Positions 21,433 through 29,421 of a DNA stretch of 47,591 bases are shown piece by piece (position 1 is the first letter of the stretch; each line of letters starts with the position of its first letter). Made by a program: the position numbers and the translations under genes. This DNA is from a virus: the IMG/VR virus record IMGVR_UViG_2162886007_000002, positions 1-47,591 of that record; one strand, given 5' to 3'. The notes under the pieces are model-generated. The model saw nothing but the letters and a program-made list of their open reading frames with translations. It did not search any database and was not told the origin of the DNA.

Positions 21433-21638
21433 CCCTTAAAGCTGATGACCGTTGTAAATGGCCCTTTGTGGCTGAAATAGCTACAGTTCCAGTTGTGTAT
21501 CTGGAACTCGGCGGTAAAATGGTGCAAGTGCTGGAGCTTAAAAACAGCGCTCCGACTACTATGTTGGTGAGTAGCGACATGTTCGAAGCCATGCTAAAGG
21601 AGTTGCGCAATGGCAAAGTCGCCAGCAAAGAAGTCTAA
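21429..21638 (+). CDS. 69-residue hypothetical protein
   Basis: Starts MTLKADDRCKWPFVAEIA and ends with a helix (SSDMFEAMLKELRNGKVASK). The ATG overlaps the preceding stop, and its end overlaps the nuclease gene by 29 bp and carries that gene's GGAG site. No family was recognised. Confidence 0.65.
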   Translation: MTLKADDRCKWPFVAEIATVPVVYLELGGKMVQVLELKNSAPTTMLVSSDMFEAMLKELRNGKVASKEV

Positions 21639-23019
21639 GCCAGCTGGCCCCAGCGGGCACAAACGCTTCGGCGCGTCCAACTCCAAACAGTGGTTGACTT
21701 GTACCGGCGCCCCCGCCCTGATTGAGTCGCTGCCACCCCACGAACGCAAGCGCTCTGACACCATTTGGAGCAAGCGCGGCACATGCGCTCACGCCGTTGG
21801 TGAAATGTCACTGATTTCCTACACCAACAACCCCGCGCATGCGACTGAACCGGAAGACTACCTAGGGCAGCTCGTTGAGGGCGTAGTAGTTGACCAGGAA
21901 ATCGTTGACGGTGCTCAAGTCTACGTTGAGTGGGCACGCAACATCATTGACAAGGCCGACCACGTTGAGATTGAGCGCGGCGGCAGCCTGTACAACTACA
22001 TCACCAGTGTGCAAGGCGAGACGGGCGAGTTCTTATCGCTCAACGGCAACGACTACGGCGGCACGGGTGACTTTGTCGGCGCGCAGATGTTTGGCACGCT
22101 GGACGTAGGGGACTACAAAAACGGGCGTGGCTATGTAGACGCCAACGGCAATACGCAAATGCTCATCTATGCGCTTGAAGCGTTGGTCGGCCTGGGTGCT
22201 GAGTACGACTTTGACGAAGTGCGTATGACCATCATCCAGCCCAATGGGCCGGGCGAATCCATCCGCCCCTGGACGGTGACGCCTGAGTACGTGTTTGAAT
22301 GGGCAATGACCGTACTGCTCCCAGGCGCAGAGCGGGTGATTAAAGCCATTCACGACTTCGCGGATATACAAAGCGCCGAAGATGAGCAGGATTGGGCGGC
22401 ATCGTACCTTGTCGCAGACCTGGAAGGGCATTGCCACTTCTGCCCAGCCAAGCCCCGCTGTGTTGCGGCGCTGAACTCAACTTGCGACAACGCACTGATA
22501 GAGTTCGAAGAAGTCATTGACATGCTTGGCGATGAGCCTGATTCGCTGGCGTTGCGGTTGCCAAACCTGGCGCTCATCACCCCCGAGCAAGAGGCGTTGC
22601 TGTTACAACACGCTGATGGCATCATCGACTTTATCAAGGCAGTGCAGGAGCGGGCGCATGCAAAAGCTGAACGGGGCGAGCGCATCGAAGGCTACAAACT
22701 GGTTGAGAAAGGCGGCGCCCGGCGCAAGTACATTGCCGCTGATGATGCGATTAAGACCGAATGCAAGAAGTTGGGCCTTGTACCGCATGACTATATGGAT
22801 GCGCCAACTCTAAAAAGCCCCGCACAGCTGGAGAAGTCCTTTAAGGCCAAGGGTGTAAACCCTAAACTGGTCAAGGTGTTCATGGATAAGCACGTCGGCA
22901 AAAACGAAAGCGGTGTTGCGTTGGTTAAGGAATCCGACCCGCGCCAGCCTATCCAGTGTAAGCTTGAGCATGAGTTTGCGCACTTGGTCGACAAACCGGA
23001 CGACTGGCTGGAATTGTAA
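21610..23019 (+). CDS. DUF2800 family PD-(D/E)XK nuclease with probable Fe-S cluster
   Basis: 469 residues. The nuclease core has GTGDFVGAQM and GDYKNGRGYVDANGNTQMLI (about 150-190), the usual acidic-Lys-Gln pattern. A cluster CHFCPAKPRC (about 275-284) with a Cys near residue 58 could bind an iron-sulfur centre, as in Cas4 and AddB nucleases. It stands with SSB and DNA polymerase, so it probably resects DNA ends in replication or recombination. Start 21610 has AAGGAG ahead. Confidence 0.85.
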   Translation: MAKSPAKKSKPAGPSGHKRFGASNSKQWLTCTGAPALIESLPPHERKRSDTIWSKRGTCAHAVGEMSLISYTNNPAHATEPEDYLGQLVEGVVVDQEIVDGAQVYVEWARNIIDKADHVEIERGGSLYNYITSVQGETGEFLSLNGNDYGGTGDFVGAQMFGTLDVGDYKNGRGYVDANGNTQMLIYALEALVGLGAEYDFDEVRMTIIQPNGPGESIRPWTVTPEYVFEWAMTVLLPGAERVIKAIHDFADIQSAEDEQDWAASYLVADLEGHCHFCPAKPRCVAALNSTCDNALIEFEEVIDMLGDEPDSLALRLPNLALITPEQEALLLQHADGIIDFIKAVQERAHAKAERGERIEGYKLVEKGGARRKYIAADDAIKTECKKLGLVPHDYMDAPTLKSPAQLEKSFKAKGVNPKLVKVFMDKHVGKNESGVALVKESDPRQPIQCKLEHEFAHLVDKPDDWLEL

Positions 23020-23021
23020 AG

Positions 23022-23050
23022 TTGACAACCGCACCCTGCTTCGGTAGAGT
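23022..23050 (+). promoter_or_regulatory. ssDNA-binding protein promoter, TTGACA-17 bp-TAGAGT
   Basis: A perfect TTGACA (23022-23027) just after the nuclease stop, 17 bp, then TAGAGT (23045-23050). Confidence 0.75.
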
Positions 23051-23339
23051 GCGTGGCTCAAGGGTGTGAAGGTCTTCGGACTTGCCACCTTGGTTGGCGG
23101 ACCACAAAAACCGTTAGCCCGGACGGGGGCTCTAGAAAGTGGTTTAACCCACACCGCCCAAACCCGAACGTCAGTGGTTATTGCGAAAACGGGTGCAACA
23201 ACGGTGTGGTAGGGCACCGGCCAGCAATGGCAACGACGGCAAAACACTCGTCCTGAAGCGTCGTCACCTACCAGCCCTTAAGTGGGAGAAAGCAGCGAAC
23301 CCGCGAATACGCGAACCACACTATACAGAGAATCAGACC
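23051..23339 (+). other. long 5' leader of the ssDNA-binding protein gene
   Basis: About 285 nt between the promoter and the start codon, unusual in this compact genome. It is GC-rich with several local inverted segments (for example GCCCGGACGGGGGC near 23116-23129) and only a weak ribosome-binding site. No convincing gene lies inside; an in-frame extension to 23181 has no SSB-like content. It may fold into a regulatory RNA. Confidence 0.55.
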
Positions 23340-24047
23340 ATGGCAGATGCAAAACCAAATCCCCGTCGCGGCCTCCTGGGCCCAGTTCGTGGCTCGTACG
23401 TAGTACTGGCCAACCCAAAAGCGAACGACCACGGGGAATTGCGTTACTCCCTCCAGATGTTGTTCCCCAAGAAAGACAAAGCCCTCATCGCCAAAGCTGA
23501 AAAGCTCATCAAGGCGGCTATTTTGGCCTGCCCGCTGGCTCAGGGCGACCCGGAAAAAGCTCGCAAGTTGTGGAACAACCCGAAGTTCGGCAAGCCTATG
23601 CGTGACGCCGAAGCCGAGGACCGTGAAGGCGCTGAATACAAAGATCACTTGTTCGCCAACGTCGGCACCAACGACAAGAAAGGCCGCCCTGGCTGCATCT
23701 TGAAGAACGGTACGAAAATTACCGACGCCGACGAAGTCATGGACCACTTCTACAGTGGTGCGTGGTTCCAGGTTTCTGTTACCGCGTTCTACTACGACAA
23801 CAGCGGTAACAAGGGCATTGGTTTCGCGCTGAACAACGTCATGAAGTGGAAAGACGACACCCGCCTTGACGGCAGTGTTGATGCTGAAGACGAATTTGCT
23901 GAGCTGATTAGCGAAGACGATGAAATCCCTTTCGGTGACGACGACGGTTTTGGCGACGATGAGCCGCCGGCCCGTGGCAGTAAGACCAAACCCGTCAAAC
24001 AGGCAGCGACCACCGCTGACGACGATGATTGGGGTTTGGACGACTAA
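23340..24047 (+). CDS. ssDNA-binding protein (DUF2815 family)
   Basis: 235 residues from MADAKPNPRRGLLGPVRGSY. It matches DUF2815 phage proteins with an OB-like core (LLGPVRGSYVVL, FYSGAWFQVSVTAFYY, GIGFALNNVMKWKDD) and an acidic C-terminal tail ending DDDDWGLDD, the kind SSBs use to recruit partners. It lies between the DUF2800 nuclease and DNA polymerase, a conserved phage order. It has its own promoter, a long leader and a terminator, so it is probably strongly and separately controlled. Confidence 0.88.
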   Translation: MADAKPNPRRGLLGPVRGSYVVLANPKANDHGELRYSLQMLFPKKDKALIAKAEKLIKAAILACPLAQGDPEKARKLWNNPKFGKPMRDAEAEDREGAEYKDHLFANVGTNDKKGRPGCILKNGTKITDADEVMDHFYSGAWFQVSVTAFYYDNSGNKGIGFALNNVMKWKDDTRLDGSVDAEDEFAELISEDDEIPFGDDDGFGDDEPPARGSKTKPVKQAATTADDDDWGLDD

Positions 24048-24065
24048 GTAACCCGGCAATACATT

Positions 24066-24090
24066 AATCCCTGCTTCGGCGGGGATTTTT
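24066..24090 (+). terminator. rightward terminator with UUCG loop
   Basis: AATCCCTGC, TTCG, GCGGGGATT and a T-run just after the ssDNA-binding protein gene. Confidence 0.9.
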
Positions 24091-24091
24091 G

Positions 24092-24120
24092 TTGCGCGTT
24101 TAACAGCCGTCGTTTATACT
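24092..24120 (+). promoter_or_regulatory. candidate DNA polymerase promoter, TTGCGC-17 bp-TATACT
   Basis: The -10 is strong and the -35 moderate. It lies directly after the terminator and 40 bp before the polymerase start. Confidence 0.6.
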
Positions 24121-24159
24121 GGCCGGACCTCCCGCGCTGGTATGCTATATGGAGCATTC

Positions 24160-26325
24160 ATGAGTAGCCACAACCCGAAGCTACAGAAAGCCATTGAAAT
24201 GGCCTACAACCCCCGACAACGCCACGCGCTGGATATCCTCAATACGCGTATTGAAGACGCCAAACGCCGCTTGGCTGCCCCGCGCAAGATCATCGACTTT
24301 GAAACCCGCTGCCTCATCGACTTGAAGAAGGTTGGTGCGTATAAGTACAGCCAGCATAAGAGCTGCGAAGTACTTATGATGAGTTACAACTTGACTGGCA
24401 AACCCGGTGACACAAAGTTGTGGCAAATGGGTGACAAACCACCCCAGGGCCTGTTCACCATGCTTAAGAGTGGTGCCATCATGGGCGCCTTCAACTCTTA
24501 TTTCGAGTACTGCATCTGGAAACACGTCTGCGTTGCCAAGCTGGGCTGGCCGGACATCGAACTCGAGGACATGATTGACGTAGCCGACAAGTGCAAGGCC
24601 CTGGCGCTGCCGGCGGGTTTGGCGGATGCTGGCGAAGTGCTGCAACTCGACATGCCTAAAGATGAGCGCGGCAAGGCTCTTATCGGGCTGTTCTGCAAGC
24701 CCAAGAAAGACGGCACATTTAACGACCGGGACACGCACCCGGTTGAGTGGCAGGAGTTCTGCGAATACGCCATTCGCGACACCGACGCCGAACTTGAAAT
24801 TGATATCATGCTGCCTGACCTCAACCCCCTTGAGCAGCTGACAGCATGGCTAACCAATCGCATGAACTGGCGCGGCATCTACATTGACCAAGGCGCAGTG
24901 CGGGCAGCTGATAAGCTTGCGGATCAGGTCAAGGTGCAGTACAACGCCGAGGCCGCCAAGCTCAGCGGCGGTGCCTTCCTCAAATGCACCCAACGGGCCA
25001 AGGTAAAGGCGTGGCTGGCGTTGCAAGGGCTGGTGATGCCCAACATGCAGGGCAAGACCATCACCAAATGGCTGCGCAAGGACTTGAAACCTCATGTTCG
25101 CCGCATGCTTGAGCTGTACACGGTGGCCGGTTCCTCATCAGTTGCCAAGTTCAGCTCAATGCTCAACTACGTCTGCGCTGACGGGCGGGTGCATGAGCTG
25201 CTGAACTACCATAAAGCTAGGACCGGGCGCTGGGGTGGTAAGGGTATACAGATTCAGAACTTCCCGCGCCCCGTGCTGCCCAAGGGCACCGACTACGAAG
25301 ACGTGTTGCGCATGCTCAAGAAGGGCAGCGTGGCAGAGCTGGAAGCCTACGCCCGCAAACTTGAGGCCATGGATAAGAAGAACCGCACCGCCAAAGGCAA
25401 GGCTACATGGTGGACGTTCAACGTTATGCAAATCCTCACGTCCAGTATCCGGTCTGTGCTGTGCGCCATGCTCGGCCACCACTTCAAGAGCGCTGACTAT
25501 TCGGCTATTGAAGCGCGGTTCTTGGTATGGGAAGCCGGTGACGAACGCGCCTTGCAGTTGTTCCGCGAAGGCAAAGACGTGTACCTTGACATGGCGGCTG
25601 AAATCTACGGAGTGCCGTTTGACACGCTCGACAAGGAGTCAGACGAACGACCGCTGGGCAAGGAAACCATTTTGGGCGCGGGCTACGGCATGGGCCATGA
25701 GAAATTCCAAACCCGCTGTGATGAGGTAGCCAACATCCAGATTGACATTGCTATGGCGAAGAAGTCAATCAACACCTACCGCACCAAGTACAAAAGTGTG
25801 GCCGGGCCGAACGGGTTGTGGAAGAAGTTAGAAGCCGCAGCCAACGAAGCCGTTATGCACCCAGGTCGGGTAACCGAGTATCGGGGCTTCAAGTACAAAA
25901 TGGCCAAGTACGGCAAGATGCCCATTTTGCTGTGCCGTTTCCCGTCGGGGCGTTGCACTGGCTACCCATACCCGCGTGTCGTTGAGATTGACAAGTGGGG
26001 CAACGGCAACATGATGTATGAGTTGCGCTACATGGGCCACGACAGTAAAACCCATAAATGGGTTGAGTTGAGCACCTACGGCGGTAAGCTCACGGAGAAC
26101 AACACCCAGGGCGGCAGCCGCGACCTGATGGCGTTCGGTATGTTGCTGCTCGACTGCGTTGGCTACTTCCTCATCATGACCGTACACGATGAGGCGGCCA
26201 GCGAAGATGAGGACGATTTCGGCAGCCTTGAGGATTTCGAAATGCTGCTCTGCACCCTCCCGCGTTGGGCGGTGGGGCTCCCGGTAACAAGTGAGGGTTG
26301 GCAAGGCCCGAGGTACAGAAAATGA
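24160..26325 (+). CDS. DNA polymerase, family A, with 3'-5' exonuclease domain
   Basis: 721 residues from ATG 24160, where GGAG is well placed (an in-frame ATG at 24142 lacks a site). The exonuclease motif is DFETR (about 46-50). Polymerase motifs follow: RTGRWGGKGIQIQNFPRP, motif A DYSAIEARFL, motif B RPLGKETILGAGYGMG and motif C TVHDEAA. This is a replicative phage Pol I type enzyme. It overlaps the next small gene by 4 bp. Confidence 0.95.
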   Translation: MSSHNPKLQKAIEMAYNPRQRHALDILNTRIEDAKRRLAAPRKIIDFETRCLIDLKKVGAYKYSQHKSCEVLMMSYNLTGKPGDTKLWQMGDKPPQGLFTMLKSGAIMGAFNSYFEYCIWKHVCVAKLGWPDIELEDMIDVADKCKALALPAGLADAGEVLQLDMPKDERGKALIGLFCKPKKDGTFNDRDTHPVEWQEFCEYAIRDTDAELEIDIMLPDLNPLEQLTAWLTNRMNWRGIYIDQGAVRAADKLADQVKVQYNAEAAKLSGGAFLKCTQRAKVKAWLALQGLVMPNMQGKTITKWLRKDLKPHVRRMLELYTVAGSSSVAKFSSMLNYVCADGRVHELLNYHKARTGRWGGKGIQIQNFPRPVLPKGTDYEDVLRMLKKGSVAELEAYARKLEAMDKKNRTAKGKATWWTFNVMQILTSSIRSVLCAMLGHHFKSADYSAIEARFLVWEAGDERALQLFREGKDVYLDMAAEIYGVPFDTLDKESDERPLGKETILGAGYGMGHEKFQTRCDEVANIQIDIAMAKKSINTYRTKYKSVAGPNGLWKKLEAAANEAVMHPGRVTEYRGFKYKMAKYGKMPILLCRFPSGRCTGYPYPRVVEIDKWGNGNMMYELRYMGHDSKTHKWVELSTYGGKLTENNTQGGSRDLMAFGMLLLDCVGYFLIMTVHDEAASEDEDDFGSLEDFEMLLCTLPRWAVGLPVTSEGWQGPRYRK

Positions 26326-26507
26326 ACAAGGAATTGGTACGTGTTATGGCTGATATATCAGCTGTAAACGCTGAAATTGAAGGCATGAAGGCAATGAACG
26401 CCGTTGCTGCACTGCGGAACGAATATCCTGTTTATACTCATGACGACTTCTTCCGTGTGTCCGAACGGCTGAATATACTCGGGCAGGAGGCCATTCAATA
26501 TGGCTAA
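26322..26507 (+). CDS. 61-residue hypothetical protein
   Basis: MNKELVRVMADISAVNAEIE begins a helical protein between polymerase and VRR-NUC, overlapping both (4 and 8 bp). The coupling ATG (ATGA) is preferred over an in-frame start 24 bp upstream. It could be a small polymerase- or nuclease-associated factor; no family was recognised. Confidence 0.68.
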   Translation: MNKELVRVMADISAVNAEIEGMKAMNAVAALRNEYPVYTHDDFFRVSERLNILGQEAIQYG

Positions 26508-26808
26508 GGCTAAAGTTGAGAAAATCGTTGAAGACCAGTTCGTTGAAGAGGCGTTTCGGCGTGGCTTCCTAGCGCTGAAAATGGAAATCCCAGGCTGGCG
26601 CAACTGGCCTGACCGTCAAGTGTTGCTGGGCCATGGGTACGTGTACTTCATTGAGTTCAAGCGTCAAGGTGAAGTGCCTCGGCCCGGCCAGCTGCACCGC
26701 CATGACAAACTGCGCGAAAAAGGCTACAGTGTCTACGTGTGTGACACCTTGGCCGACGCGCTTGAGTCGTTGGAAATTGAACTTGGGAAGATGGCGCTAA
26801 TCATATGA
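26500..26808 (+). CDS. VRR-NUC domain nuclease
   Basis: 102 residues, a stand-alone VRR-NUC domain. Glu near 18 (FVEEAF), PGWRNWPDRQVLL (about 31-43) with catalytic Asp, and YFIEFKRQGEVPRPGQ (about 49-65) with the E-X-K core are all present. Such small phage nucleases cut branched DNA and sit beside an SNF2-like helicase, as here (4-bp overlap with the next gene). Confidence 0.93.
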   Translation: MAKAKVEKIVEDQFVEEAFRRGFLALKMEIPGWRNWPDRQVLLGHGYVYFIEFKRQGEVPRPGQLHRHDKLREKGYSVYVCDTLADALESLEIELGKMALII

Positions 26809-28238
26809 AGACGTTCGTACCTCACATGTATCAGGTGAAGGCTATTGCATTGGGGGTACGACGCGCTAACATGGCGTTCTTCTTGGACCCAGGGATGGGC
26901 AAGACCAGCATTTTCCTACGCATCCTCAAGAACCTCATACGCATGAAGCAGGCCAAAGCCGCATTGGTGGTCGCACCGCTGCGCCCCTGCTATACCGTGT
27001 GGCCTAAGGAGGTTAAGAAGTGGACGTTTGCCCTTGGCATGAAAGTGCGAGTGCTACACGGCCCGAACAAGTTATGGGAGTTGAGCCAACCGGCGGATAT
27101 TTATGTAATCAACCCCGAGGGGCTCAAGTGGCTCTTCACCGTGGCACTCAAGGGCAAACGCAACTGGCCCTTTGACGTGCTGGCGGTTGATGAGTCCGGC
27201 AAGTTCAAGAACCCTGACAGCGCCCGGCTGAAGATCCTCAAGCCTCGGCTGCCCAAGTTCACCCGCCGCTACATCTTCAATGGCACACCAGCGCCAAACG
27301 GCCTTGAAGACTTGTGGGGGCAGTTCTTAATTGTCGACATGGGTGTTAAGTTTGGCAAGACCATCGCTGATTATCGGTTGCAGTACTTCAAGCGCGCCGG
27401 GTACAAGGGCAAGGGCTACGAAATCGCGTCAGACCGGCACAAGGACTTCATCTACCGCCGCGCCGCTCATATGTGCATCGTGATGGAAGCCAAGGACTAC
27501 TTGGATATGCCCGAGTTGGTGCTAGTCCGGCGTGAAGTGCAGCTACCCACCCAGGCGCGGCTGCACTACCAACAGGTGGAAGAGGAACTGTTCACTGTTA
27601 TCGCAGAGGATGGCATTGAAATTAAGAACTCGGCGGTTGCAACGGGTGCTTGCCGGCAGGTAACAGGCGGAGCGTTGTATCAACCGAGGCAAGAGGGTGA
27701 AGCGCCTGTGCCGCAGCACCGCCGCCCATTCTACAAACTGCATGATGCGAAGACCGAAGCCCTGATTGACCTGATCGATGAGCTACAGGGTAAGCCGCTG
27801 TTGGTCGCCTATGACTTCCATCACGAACTTACCCGCATAAGAGAAGCCGTAAAGAAGGCGTTTAAGTACGACATCGCACACATCGGCAGCGGTGTTACCC
27901 CGCAACAGGGTATAGCCATTGAGAACGCATGGAACAAAGGCCAAATAAGAGTGCTGGCCGGGCATCCGGGGAGTATCAGCCACGGCCTTAACTTACAAGA
28001 AGGCCCAGGTGCTGACATCTGTTGGTACACCCAAACCTGGGACTTGGAACGATACTGGCAGTACATACAACGGCTTTGGCGCCAAGGGCACAAGGGCCGG
28101 TGTGTGCGGGTCCACCACTTGATAGCTACCGGGACTATCGATGAAGTGATGATGGACCGCCTTGATATAAAGACGCGGAACCAGGCCGACTTCAAGACAG
28201 CCGTTACCCGCTACCGCAACATGAAACTCAGCGCATAA
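26805..28238 (+). CDS. SNF2-type DEAD/DEAH helicase
   Basis: 477 residues. Walker A FLDPGMGKTS (about 26-35), motif II VDESGKFKN (about 128-136, DESG in place of DEAH), and motif VI QRLWRQGHKGR (about 422-432) are visible. It probably remodels DNA with the preceding VRR-NUC nuclease. The stop codon TAA is part of the upstream element of promoter D. Confidence 0.92.
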   Translation: MKTFVPHMYQVKAIALGVRRANMAFFLDPGMGKTSIFLRILKNLIRMKQAKAALVVAPLRPCYTVWPKEVKKWTFALGMKVRVLHGPNKLWELSQPADIYVINPEGLKWLFTVALKGKRNWPFDVLAVDESGKFKNPDSARLKILKPRLPKFTRRYIFNGTPAPNGLEDLWGQFLIVDMGVKFGKTIADYRLQYFKRAGYKGKGYEIASDRHKDFIYRRAAHMCIVMEAKDYLDMPELVLVRREVQLPTQARLHYQQVEEELFTVIAEDGIEIKNSAVATGACRQVTGGALYQPRQEGEAPVPQHRRPFYKLHDAKTEALIDLIDELQGKPLLVAYDFHHELTRIREAVKKAFKYDIAHIGSGVTPQQGIAIENAWNKGQIRVLAGHPGSISHGLNLQEGPGADICWYTQTWDLERYWQYIQRLWRQGHKGRCVRVHHLIATGTIDEVMMDRLDIKTRNQADFKTAVTRYRNMKLSA

Positions 28239-28253
28239 ATCCGATCAGCGGTC
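28236..28253 (+). promoter_or_regulatory. operator-like dyad upstream of promoter D
   Basis: TAAATCCGATCAGCGGTC, identical over 18 bp to the site upstream of promoter C; 11 bp from the -35 box. Confidence 0.7.
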
Positions 28254-28264
28254 GACGAAAGTGG

Positions 28265-28293
28265 TGGACAACCCCACCGCCGTCGACCAGAAT
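28265..28293 (+). promoter_or_regulatory. promoter D (TGGACA-17 bp-CAGAAT)
   Basis: TGGACA 28265-28270, 17-bp spacer with GTCGAC next to the -10 box, CAGAAT 28288-28293 followed by TCG. GAAAGTGG precedes it as in promoter A. Confidence 0.8.
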
Positions 28294-28308
28294 TCGTTTT
28301 GCAAGACA

Positions 28309-28332
28309 CCTACTCAACTGGAGATTCACATG
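28309..28332 (+). repeat. 24-nt RBS leader, copy 2
   Basis: Identical to the minus-strand leader at 8673-8696, ending CTCAACTGGAGATTCACATG. It fixes the start of the downstream gene at 28330. Confidence 0.9.
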
Positions 28333-29421
28333 TCCGCCACGCTTACCGCTGCAACTCACTACCACCCAATCACGAAGACCTTATTCGAGTTGGGCAAGTG
28401 CGGCTTCTGCAATGTAACCGCCGCGCTTACTCCGCGCATTCAGGACTCCATGCCAAGTGGCTCCAAAATTTGGGGCGAAGAAAAGTTGCCAGCCCGCGAA
28501 ATGTTTGCGGAAGACGGGGAAACCATTTGCTGTAGCGTCTGCGAAGGGATTCCGTACTACATTGAAAACGTGAAGTCGGAATGGGCAATCATTCACCGGC
28601 AAACGCAAACGGTGGCTGGTATGAAAAAATCAGAGAAAGGTGCAAGGGAAGCCTGCCGGTTGTTAAACAACCCGCCGGCCAACGACAGTACCCAAGTTGA
28701 TGTAAACGCGGTGGTGGAAGGCGACTTGACAAATGCTTCCACGGCCATTAGACTCCCCGGCATGGTGGTTATCCGGCTCGCTGGCGACTTACCAAACGGG
28801 TTGAAACGTGGCACCCACGTACAAATCCCGATTGACCGCTTAACCTCACTCATTTCAGAAATAGGAGCTACACCCATGGCTAAGCCAACTGATGGTCGCA
28901 AAACCGCTAAAGACCTGATCCGCGCCCTCATCATCAAGAAGCGCACCGACGACCAAATCATTGCCGAAGTCCAGGCCGCGTTCCCTGAGTCCAATGCCGA
29001 CAAGAAGCATTGCACCAAGTACCGCCGCGAACTGTTGGTTGAAGGCCTGATTGGCGCTGACCTTGCCGCTGTCGGCAGCCCGGACCACAAAGAATGGGCA
29101 GCTGCCAACCCGGCCCTGGCCAAGAAAGGCCCGCATGGCGAGTACCACAAAGCCGCCGCCGAAGCCGCGAAAGCTGCACCGGTTGCTAAAGTAGCGCCGG
29201 CCAAACCGGTTGCGAAGGCTGCGCCAGTTGCCAAGGCCGCTGCAAAGCCGGCCCCAAAGCCAGCAAAGGCTGCGTCTGCAAAACCTGCCGCGAAAGCTAC
29301 CCCGGCGCCTGTATCGAAGCCTACCACCGCCGCCAAGAAGCCCGCCGCAGCCAAAGCAGCGCCAAAAGCTAAGGGCGCTGCCGCAAAGCCCGCTGCTCAA
29401 GCTGGTACGCTTGATCTCTAA
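28330..29421 (+). CDS. zinc-knuckle protein with histone-H1-like C-terminal tail
   Basis: 363 residues. The frame is open back to 28261, but that stretch is promoter D, so 28330 after the conserved leader is the start. The N-terminal part has CGFC (24-27) and CCSVC (67-71), a likely zinc site. The middle (about 183-275) is a small charged helical domain. From about 270 to 355 the sequence is repeated Ala-Lys-Pro (KPAKAASAKPAAKATPAP style), like histone H1 or bacterial H1-like proteins, and likely coats DNA. A strong internal start exists at 28876. Confidence 0.75.
   Translation: MSATLTAATHYHPITKTLFELGKCGFCNVTAALTPRIQDSMPSGSKIWGEEKLPAREMFAEDGETICCSVCEGIPYYIENVKSEWAIIHRQTQTVAGMKKSEKGAREACRLLNNPPANDSTQVDVNAVVEGDLTNASTAIRLPGMVVIRLAGDLPNGLKRGTHVQIPIDRLTSLISEIGATPMAKPTDGRKTAKDLIRALIIKKRTDDQIIAEVQAAFPESNADKKHCTKYRRELLVEGLIGADLAAVGSPDHKEWAAANPALAKKGPHGEYHKAAAEAAKAAPVAKVAPAKPVAKAAPVAKAAAKPAPKPAKAASAKPAAKATPAPVSKPTTAAKKPAAAKAAPKAKGAAAKPAAQAGTLDL
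28876..29421 (+). CDS. possible internal product: short histone-H1-like protein
   Basis: In-frame ATG at 28876 (MAKPTDGRKTAKDLIRALII) is preceded by AGGAG with an 8-nt spacing, a better site than most starts here. It would yield a 181-residue protein holding only the helical domain and the Ala-Lys-Pro tail, without the zinc part. Either a real second product or a relic of a two-gene fusion. Confidence 0.5.
   Translation: MAKPTDGRKTAKDLIRALIIKKRTDDQIIAEVQAAFPESNADKKHCTKYRRELLVEGLIGADLAAVGSPDHKEWAAANPALAKKGPHGEYHKAAAEAAKAAPVAKVAPAKPVAKAAPVAKAAAKPAPKPAKAASAKPAAKATPAPVSKPTTAAKKPAAAKAAPKAKGAAAKPAAQAGTLDL

Noticed and set aside
23053-23256. 67-residue frame in the SSB leader
   Set aside because: Starts at a GTG almost at the predicted transcription start, no ribosome-binding site, no family features.
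28261-28329. N-terminal extension of the histone-H1-like gene
   Set aside because: It overlaps promoter D boxes and the conserved leader; the same applies to extensions at 8676-8747 and 16556-16639.
28593-29400. Two minus-strand Ala/Gly-rich frames
   Set aside because: Mirror of the Ala-Lys-Pro repeat region on the other strand; compositional artefact.
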